Of a stretch of DNA of 64,000 bases, positions 56,416 through 64,000 are shown piece after piece. Location of the stretch: positions 3,100,001-3,164,000 of the forward strand of contig PZJY01000003.1 of NCBI GenBank assembly GCA_031472005.1, written 5' to 3'. Source of the DNA: Tetracladium setigerum. Taxonomy: Eukaryota > Ascomycota > Leotiomycetes > Helotiales. The position numbers and the translations under genes are program-made. Position 1 is the stretch's first letter. Every line of letters begins with the position of its first letter. The notes under the pieces were generated by a model that was not told the origin of the DNA, did not search any database, and saw only the letters and a program-made list of their open reading frames with translations.

Positions 56416-58662
56416 CTTCCAAGAGGGCTGTTGGAACCTATTGTTGTTGTTTTGTACAAGTTTTTAGGATGGTGTATGTTTGGTGATGTTTGGCGTTTGC
56501 AGGGAGGAAAAGGAAGCAAAAGTGGTCGGAAATTCACGTAGGTCAACTGACCCTTAAAAGTCTGGTGCGCGATTTCCCAATAATGCAAAACGGGAAGAAA
56601 AGAACTTATAGAAATAGGATTATCTTTCACCAAGTAATGCTCCTACCAAAACCGATTCTCTCTTTCCAGCCAGAAATAAGATGCTCCGAGCAGTGCGCAA
56701 TCCCTGCGGGCCTAGATGCAAACCCAAGACATGCCATATCCCCTCCTTTCCTTCTTTCCACCCGATTTGCAATCTGAACCAAACATAACCAAGGTATCAG
56801 CATCCCACTCACCATTCCAAGGTGACAAACCTCATCCGACTCAATGACCTCCCGCTATCGTCTGTCTAAACTTCAAGCCAATTAAGATGGCGATTCGCAG
56901 CCCGGGAATTGGAAACCAGTACCCAAGGAGTATCGCTCGCGCAATTCCTCATACGTTACTGCAGCCTACTATGCTTGGAACTTCTTGTATTAAAATTATA
57001 CATTTATTGTCCAAGCAATTTGCAAGAGTCGTGTCTGTCGTTCTCCGTATAGGTGGAGCCTCGTCGTCGAATCCAGTGAGTTGCCAAACGAAAACGAAAG
57101 ATGACCACCTATTGCATTGGGCCTCTAACCCACGGGATGATGGAAATTGAGATGATCGATGATTCGTCTCCCTTCCTTCACATCGTTTGGCCCACGCAGG
57201 GGTGACGGCCTCGGTGAGAACGCTAACGGAGAGGCCGCGCGGCCCAGCGATCTCATCATCAATTGTTGTCAATGATGGCGATGCTGCCGATGGTCGGGCG
57301 TGACACACAAGCAACAGTCAACACCGTAGTCGACAGAAACATGCGTCGATGAGGTTGTGATGCTCATTCTCGATCCTCCCGTAACCCATCTGCTTTGGAA
57401 TGCGTGTGGAGGGGAGGGCGATGGAGAAAACACATTCTCTTGCTGACTTGGCTAGTCGTGTAAGCTATTGGTTGGGTGCTGTGGCTGGTGAGTGGTATCA
57501 TCGATGGTATCTTGACCGCTCAACGTATCTTGCCACTCAACCCGATGCCAGTAGTGACTTTGTCGAGAGTAGATTTACCTGTTGCAAAATTAGTATGAAA
57601 TGAATGATTTTGAGGCACTCAAGCAATTTGATGTTTGCTGTCTTTGAACGAAGACTTCTTCTGCGGCATCTAGAATGTTAAGGATTGCGGGGCAAGGACT
57701 GACCTCTGCGGCGAGTGAAGGACATGATTGGTGAGGAATGAGGTGCAACATCTTGCTCGTTAGAGAGTTGTTTGTATAAGGTATCTTCAGATATGTCGTT
57801 GTGGAGGTAACATTGCGAGGAAATAATAAGAGAAAAAAGAAGAAGGAGATCCGTCGATGGGGAGAGGTCGAGTATATGAAGCGAGACAGAGTGAGTACCC
57901 GGATGGCTACGAACCCACCTTGGCACCTTACCTTCCTTGGTCCCCAGCTAGTTAGTAAGCTGGTCATACCACAATCGCTATTAACGAGCAGTCTAGCCTC
58001 TGCTTCCTATCAGAATTGCCATTATATACTACCTACTCCCTATGGTAGACATCACACAAAGATGGATGTTATTATTTCTACCTTACTGGCACATGCTGAT
58101 TACAAATGTACGGCATAGCTTGGGTAGTATCATACTTCGTTTTAGTGAACGGTGTCATCTGCCTGACTGTTCAGGCTAAATACTTTTGTAAACTATAGGG
58201 TTTTACTTTACTAATAGAATATAACTAATTGTATGGTACTTTTTAAATCTAAATTATATTCTAAGGAAAGAGCAAAGAACTATCCATGATAGAACAACTG
58301 TTCGGAACCCCTCGGAACCATTCGCATCTCCATATCGTTCGTAAAAAAAACCATTTATACTTGAATAGTATTTAAAACTACACCAGACCATTTGTTACTA
58401 AACAACCCTCAAGATACTGTATGTTTGAAGTGGTATCTGCGGCATGATATTGGATTAAAGATCTTGTACTTTCTTAACAAACAGTTTGATATGCGTGTGT
58501 ATCACATCTCATTCCTGCACACCACCAGAGGCTGATTTTTCCCACACTCCGAACTCGATTACGAACTCGCATGTTGCAAACTGTAACATACCATGGACTT
58601 GTCCGTCTATCTTTATTACCACGTCAAAAAAACCTGAATTTTCTGAAATTTACCTCGACAAG
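56416..58662. other. Intergenic, 2.2 kb
   Basis: No gene is supported. The first part is the promoter of the copper ATPase. A strongly A/T-rich patch lies at about 58195-58290. Reading frames at 57590-58118 on both strands have no family signature. Confidence 0.4.
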
Positions 58663-60641
58663 CTAACAAAAGTAGAATTCGTGAGATGGTCGGCCCTGCT
58701 CGTTTTCAGAATCCACAAACTCCCCATTCATAATACCATGAAGGTAAACTTGATGGACAATCCGATATGTGCCGCCATGTGCTTTACGAACGGCAAATGG
58801 CATTGAGCCTCCAAATAACACACAAATCTCATCGGAGACTTGCAACTCTTCGTGATTAAGGCCAAGATATCCGGGACTGAGGCCAACATATCCTTTGCTA
58901 GTTATAAAAGGAACCGCATTATATAGAATATCAACTGCGCCATAATACGATCCTGTCACTTGCTCGATATCTCCTGTTACAAGAAAGTCCCTCACCACTT
59001 GATCAAACTCACATCCGGGTGTCCAGCGAAGAGGGCCGCGATAGAGTTGCGCAGTATGTACTACGCTCTGTGTATCTGCTGTGAGAGTGCGAAGTACGGC
59101 TTCTTTCCAGCCGTTTGATGTCGTGTACATGTGAGATTCCGGTCGGTTGGCTTCCAAGGAGGACAATACACTGTTGAGCACTCCTTGCGGACTGTCATTG
59201 ACAGTGTCGTACTTGTTGTTGTTGAGTTGCCAGCCCACCCAGCTTTTCCCCACGAAACTCACGACGTCAACCGCGAGACCTGACATGCGAAGGATGCCGT
59301 TCTCGACCCCCAGGCCTGACATCTCGTTGAACCTGCGGCGGAATATATTGGTCCTTGGACAGACCTAAGCTGGCGCGGCGGTTGAGGTTTGTTATGGTGA
59401 AAAAGCGGCACTCGTACAGCTTCTGTCGACCAATTCGCTACCCAGGAAGGCAGCTCATCCATTGGAGGCTGAGTGCCAGCATACGCTAATATGTCTACAA
59501 CACCCAGGCGCAGATATGCCTCCGCAACCTCCTGGTAAATGGCCCCTGGGCTTTTTGAATAGTCCGGCGTGATGTCCAGTTGCTTGGAATCGTGAGCAAT
59601 GCCCAGAAGGCCGTAAACCATATCTCTCGGATTTCCGGCTTCGATGCAGCCACGGGGCCTTGGGAAGGTCGCATTGAATAACATAGTGATCAGCAGTTCG
59701 TCTGGCCCCTTGTCGAGCATCTGAAATCCCGGCGGCAAGCCACGGAGGAAAGAATTCACCGAGGCCTGCATGTCGTCAAACTGCTTTCTTTCCAAGGCTT
59801 GAACAGACACATTTATTACTCTGTAGAAGGTCTCCTTGTCTATATCTCGATTTCCACAAATGAAAATCAGTTCCTTGGCCAGTCTGACCTCCTGCTGAAT
59901 CCACAGCCGGCCCCAGTACTGACGAGACATGATTTCGAGGGTTGGCCGGAGAAGTATCTCGGCGTCGTGATCGTTGGAAACCCGCAGTGATTTCAGGTTT
60001 TCATCCCACCATGGATCTACAAATTGAGCGGAAAGATATGCATCCTTGTTGCCGACTAGGTGAGGAGGTGCGTCTCTCCGGAATTTCTGATGGTACCATG
60101 CGTCCAGTTTATGCAGCTTGTCTATCGCCAAATCACTTGAGTCCTCCTCGCAACCAAGCCATGCCAGCACAATAGTAGCTTGCGTATAGATCCGTCCCAT
60201 CATTCCAACTTGATAGCTCTTCTCATCCTGATCGGTCTGGTTAATACACACCGAGTCAACCCACAATGCCAAGCCCTTCTTCTTCTCTCGCAAATGACTG
60301 AGCGCCGTGGCGAGGTTCTCCGTAATAAGATAGCTGTCTCCATTCAACTTAATGGGGACTATTGGCACTGGATTACCCCAGGTGTAAGACAAGGCTGCGT
60401 ACTTGGGATTCTGGTTGAGATCCACATGGTTAATCTCGCAGCACAAGTCATCTTGCAATCCACGGTTTGAGGGCAGCAAGGTCATCACCCGGATTTGAGG
60501 GCGATTTCGATCAAGTTGCTGATGTCGATACGGGTGGGAGATAGTATGCGGGCTCTTGGTCTCGCTCTGATGTTGGAAGAATAACGGGTGGCGCAACGAC
60601 ATAGCGTAGGCCGAAAATCGATCTCTGCATCTCTTCACCAT
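58663..60641 (-). CDS. HET-domain protein, one apparent frameshift
   Basis: ATG 60641 starts the model; upstream in-frame codons are non-ATG. The HET domain is clear: KYAALSYTWGNP, LALWVDSVCINQTDQDEKSY, IVLAWLGCEEDSSDLAID and YWGRLWIQQEV. The mid-region has NPRDMVYGLLGIA, and the tail has FITSKGYVGLSPGYLG, ICVLFGGSMPFAVRK and VYLHGIMNGEF. Reading frame changes at A 59330-59331 (plus strand). One extra T on the coding strand turns YSAAG|STR into YSAAGFNEMSGLGVENG, typical for the region, and gives 659 residues. It is the same subfamily as the gene at 19.7-22.4 kb, sharing LSYTWG, SSDLA and the HGIM-x-GE tail. Heterokaryon-incompatibility-type function is inferred from family. Confidence 0.82.
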
Positions 60642-62497
60642 CGGAGGCAAATAATGTAGCTGAGCTAGAGTGTTAGACAAGAGTTGCGCTCTGGGATATC
60701 TACATCTATTTGAATGAACTATTAGTTTTTAAAGAGCGTGAAAGAAGTTGAAGTTGTAGTCGCTCTGTATTGCGGCGGGAAATCTACTCGGTGAGGCATT
60801 TGATGAGCTCCAAGCAGCTTAGGTAAGCAAGAAAGTCCCTCTTTCAACGATCATAACTTTTATATATGGCGTATAAAGAAAGTGAACAATCTAAGACTTA
60901 TAAATAACCTTAATACTACTAAATTTATCTACTTAAATTTGTTTATATCTTAATAATAGGTGTGGGAAATAATGGAGTGTAATGCACTGTTGATGATCGA
61001 AGGCAGGGATGTGAGGCGTGATGGTGTTTTAATATGTGAAGAAAATCAAGCTACAGGAATGTAAGGCTCCCTTATATATATATGGTGTCACGTGATATGG
61101 AGTTTGGTGACTCAAATTCTAATAAGAAGATAGAATCTCGCACTCATTCTATCAAAATGCACCTCGATTAAGGTGTTCCTCGCTACATGTGAGGCAACGA
61201 CGTACCAGCGGGTACGATCACTGGCGGCGTACAGCCGTACTATAGTATTTTTACCCGGCTCTGGCCGTGGCCTTCTTTAGATAGTAACGGATGCATGACT
61301 TTACTCAGATTTCAACCAGGTAACACTACAAGTATTGAAAAGTTACATCTTAAAACGAAATAAGAACAATGATAACGCACAATATCGTAAATGTAAATCT
61401 AACAATTTTTTTCACAAAGTCTTACAAGATTATTCATTCCTAGTCCGATTCTATCTCTTTGGGTAGCAGCAGTATTCGACAATTCACACCAAAAGTTGAT
61501 GTTCCTGGAACTCCGAAAATACCTCATCGGATAGTTCGCAATTGAACACATGTATCCTATCGAAGATAGCAACTATTTGAGAGTAATGTGTCCTAATTGG
61601 CCAGAGGATAATGATGATTACGATGGCTGTTAACGTCCGGGAGTGGGTACACGGTAGTGTACTGAAAGCAAAGTAAGCAGAAACAAGAAAGGAATGTAAT
61701 CGAATTGGTCAGAGAAGCGATATTTTTTTTGGCTGTTTTTATATGGTCAAAATAAATCTTAATCTTCAAACAATAAGATGCCAATCTCGAGTCAGTTTTT
61801 CATGACGCTAATAAGCAAGGATTAAAAATTTCCTTCCTCTGACATGTCAACTCTTAATGTTATTACTACGGCCCAAGAAGCCACTATTCTTGAGCCTACA
61901 CAGCCATGACTATTATAACTTATACACTTACAGAGATCATAGAAGATAATGAGATTACAAAGAGTATAAAACATTCATACTGAAACTCACTGACTGGCCT
62001 GTTTCGCTTCCTTATTTCTGTGAAGGCTCTCGCCGAAATCTATATTAGCTACATTATTAGCAGTGCTATGAAGTACTTTTATCGGCTGACCAATGTGTGA
62101 CAGAATGTATACGTGGCGTATGCTTTAGGAAGCTTGTTGTGTTCTGTGGTGGCGTAGAAGTGGAGGAGAGGTGGCCCGGGGTTTAATAAAGAGAAATTTA
62201 AGATAAGGTCACGTGCCGTCTCTCTGTGCTACCTAATGCTTCCATTGCATGAGCCAACAACTTTGAAGCGGCTCTTGCTCGCCGATGGTTTGCCAACAGG
62301 GAGGAGTGAATGGATGCGTCGTGCCTGAAATCCGTCTTAACTCCGTTTGAATATGCATCATGCCTAATTTTCAATCCCTCATCACATAAGTCTCCTTTCT
62401 CACTCAATGTCGTTTGATTTATTGAAACCTCTATTTTGAATCTTTCAACAAATTACTTTTCTTTCTCAAGTCTATCGTATCTTTTATATCCACAAAA
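60642..62497. other. Intergenic, 1.9 kb, with repeat copy B and A/T-rich patch
   Basis: No gene is supported. An A/T-rich patch with TAAATTTATCTACTTAAA lies at about 60890-60965. The dispersed repeat at 61195-61340 is listed separately. Confidence 0.4.
61195..61340. repeat. Dispersed repeat, copy B (matches about 4355-4502)
   Basis: This copy shares TACCCGGCTCTGGCCGTGGCC with copy A except one base, in the same orientation. Weaker similarity extends on both sides to TATTGAAA. Just inside the left edge is a perfect hairpin, CGTACC-AGCG-GGTACG at 61201-61216. No open reading frame is associated with it. Confidence 0.5.
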
Positions 62498-64000
62498 TTA
62501 TACAGTATCCAACCTCCTTCGCCCCCACACCACATTCTTCTTACCACATCCTCTCCCAACACCTCCTCGCGAAGCTATACTCCGCCAAACTCCTCCTATA
62601 ATTCTCCTCAATCCCCCTTCCTCCCAATGCCTGCACTCATCATTGACCTCCTTCAACCCTGTCACCAAATCCGCCTCACTCGCCTTGACCATACTCGTCC
62701 TCTTATACAGCTTCCACCCTCCATACATAAAAATGGCATAAAACACTGCAAAATAAGCCGTGACGAAGCTCCTCGTCTCAAACGGCACAAAGGAATCGTA
62801 GCCGACGAACAAGAGCGCGAGCACACCGAGGGTGAGCGCGAGGTAGGTGGTGTAAGGTGCCCAGGGTGCTCGGTAGGGGAGAGTGGCGGGATCGAGTCCT
62901 TGAGCGGTGCGGGCGCGGTAGAATCCGATGAAGGCGACGAGCATCATGGTGTAGGTCATGATCAGGGCCGTGGTGGTGAGGTCGACGAACCAGAAGAATA
63001 CTTCTACGGAGGAGTTGCCGGCGACGAGGAAGGTGATACAGGAGATGAGGGTGACGGCACAGACGGAGACGATGGGGACACCGGCTTTGGTGCATTTAAG
63101 GAAGATTTTGGGGGCTTGGCCGTCTGCGAGGTTGATGTGTTAGTGGTTGTTAAAAATTATGATTGGACTGGATGGATGTACCTTTTGCTAAGCCGTAGAG
63201 AGTTCTCGAGGAGGAGTACAAGTACGCATTACCACATGACCAACCAGATAACATGATCAAAGCATTTATGATATCAGGCAAAGCCGAAACACCCAGATTC
63301 TTGATTCCAACAACCCAAGGTGAAGCAGCAGCACCTGGCTCACCAGCATCAATAGCACTCAAAAGGCCTCATCAGTTGACGAGCAGACAATTCCAACACA
63401 CAAGACACCCACGACGTAGAAACCGACTAGACGATAGAAAATCAACTTGGCGACACGTGGGATGGTGCGGCGGGGGTTTTGGATCTCGCCGGCGGCAAGA
63501 GCAATCATATCTGGTCCGGCGATGGTGAAGGCAGCGTAGATGACAACTTCCCACCAGGCGAGGAATCGACCGGTCGAACCAGTGCTGTAATACTCGTGCA
63601 TTGCGTTGCCGTTGCCCCAGTTGCGGAATCCGTAGGCGTCTTTGGCGGGGTTACCTCCGGACATGGTGATTAATGTGAATAGGCATAGACCGAAGAGCAT
63701 AATGACTTTAGTTGAGGCCATGATGAATTCTGATTCTCCGTACCATCTTGTAAGAGACAGATGTTAGTATTTGATTCTAATATTGATGGCAATGACAGGA
63801 TTCATGTGAAGAAGAGACAACTTACTTGACAGCAACGATATTAACAATGAAACATGAAACCATGGCAACGGCAACCCAAGCGGCAGGATTCACATCGGCG
63901 TCCCAATACTGTATGACGGTTGCCACGGCCGAGTATTCAGTACAAACCAGCATCACACCGGCGAAGAAATAGGTCCATCCCATAGCAAATCCAAGAGCAG
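62498..64000 (-). CDS. Amino acid permease (YAT family), 5' end outside window, one apparent frameshift
   Basis: The gene is truncated at the window edge, so the N-terminal transmembrane segments are missing. Visible exons are 64000-63826, 63746-63182 and 63123-62498, with introns of 79 and 58 bp. The segment begins LGFAMGWTYFFAGVMLVCTE, a typical YAT motif. It continues with ESEFIMASTKVIMLFGLCLF, AFTIAGPDMIALAAGEIQNP, GWSCGNAYLYSSSRTLYGLA and DGQAPKIFLKCTKAGVPIVS, then further helices. One T is missing in the run 63361-63364 (A on plus strand), where DEAF must continue as LSAIDAGEP. It should be a plasma-membrane proton symporter for amino acids; the specific substrate is not deducible. The C-terminal 40 residues are unusually Gly/Arg-rich. 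Confidence 0.85.

Overview
This window reads as nuclear DNA of a filamentous ascomycete. The genes carry short GT-AG introns of roughly 50-150 bp. The families present are typical of Pezizomycotina: 2EXR proteins, HET-domain proteins, a fungal calmodulin with an ATG-only first exon, a Tlg2-type t-SNARE, a GH47 mannosidase, an NRPS-like A-T-R-R enzyme, a YAT-type amino acid permease and a CPx copper ATPase. One duplicated block shows repeat-induced point mutation (RIP). A member of Leotiomycetes is plausible but is inference only; no marker that fixes the species was seen.

Layout. 1-8 kb: two 2EXR genes and a HET gene. 8.5-16 kb: a frameshifted FAD oxidoreductase, then a conserved housekeeping block of TLG2 (-) and calmodulin (+) in divergent arrangement, and a GH47 alpha-1,2-mannosidase. 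17.5-25.5 kb: a small Cys-containing membrane-anchored protein, a second HET gene and a DJ-1/PfpI protein. 27-43.4 kb: a zinc-finger-like protein, a 4.6 kb gene-free stretch, an FAD/NADPH reductase, an F-box-like protein and a 1361-residue adenylation-thiolation-reductase-reductase enzyme that matches the layout of fungal glycine betaine reductase. 43.8-49.9 kb is an accessory island. It holds a two-copy repeat of which one copy is RIP-mutated, a secreted protein with Cys-bracketed Kex2-site repeats, another secreted Cys protein whose 3' end is inside the repeat, short tandem repeats and a broken HET fragment. 50.9-64 kb: a nitroreductase, a copper ATPase, a third HET gene and an amino acid permease cut by the window end.

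Three points matter for anyone using this annotation. First, eight genes need single-base insertions to read through: 14 well-supported sites plus one ambiguous site. All are apparent one-base deletions, nearly all in homopolymers. After correction every model has a length divisible by three. This looks like consensus error more than decay, so these genes are listed as CDS with the breaks stated. Second, the 45 kb gene encodes a candidate secreted multi-peptide precursor (three PC-x-KR-CTP units). It is the best candidate here for an undescribed product. Third, the DJ-1 protein carries an exact six-unit hexapeptide insertion of basic-basic-x-Ser motifs.

No tRNA, rRNA, CRISPR array, intact transposase or bacterial-type operon was found. 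Intron and exon coordinates are hand-derived from splice motifs and reading frame, and may be off by a base or two.
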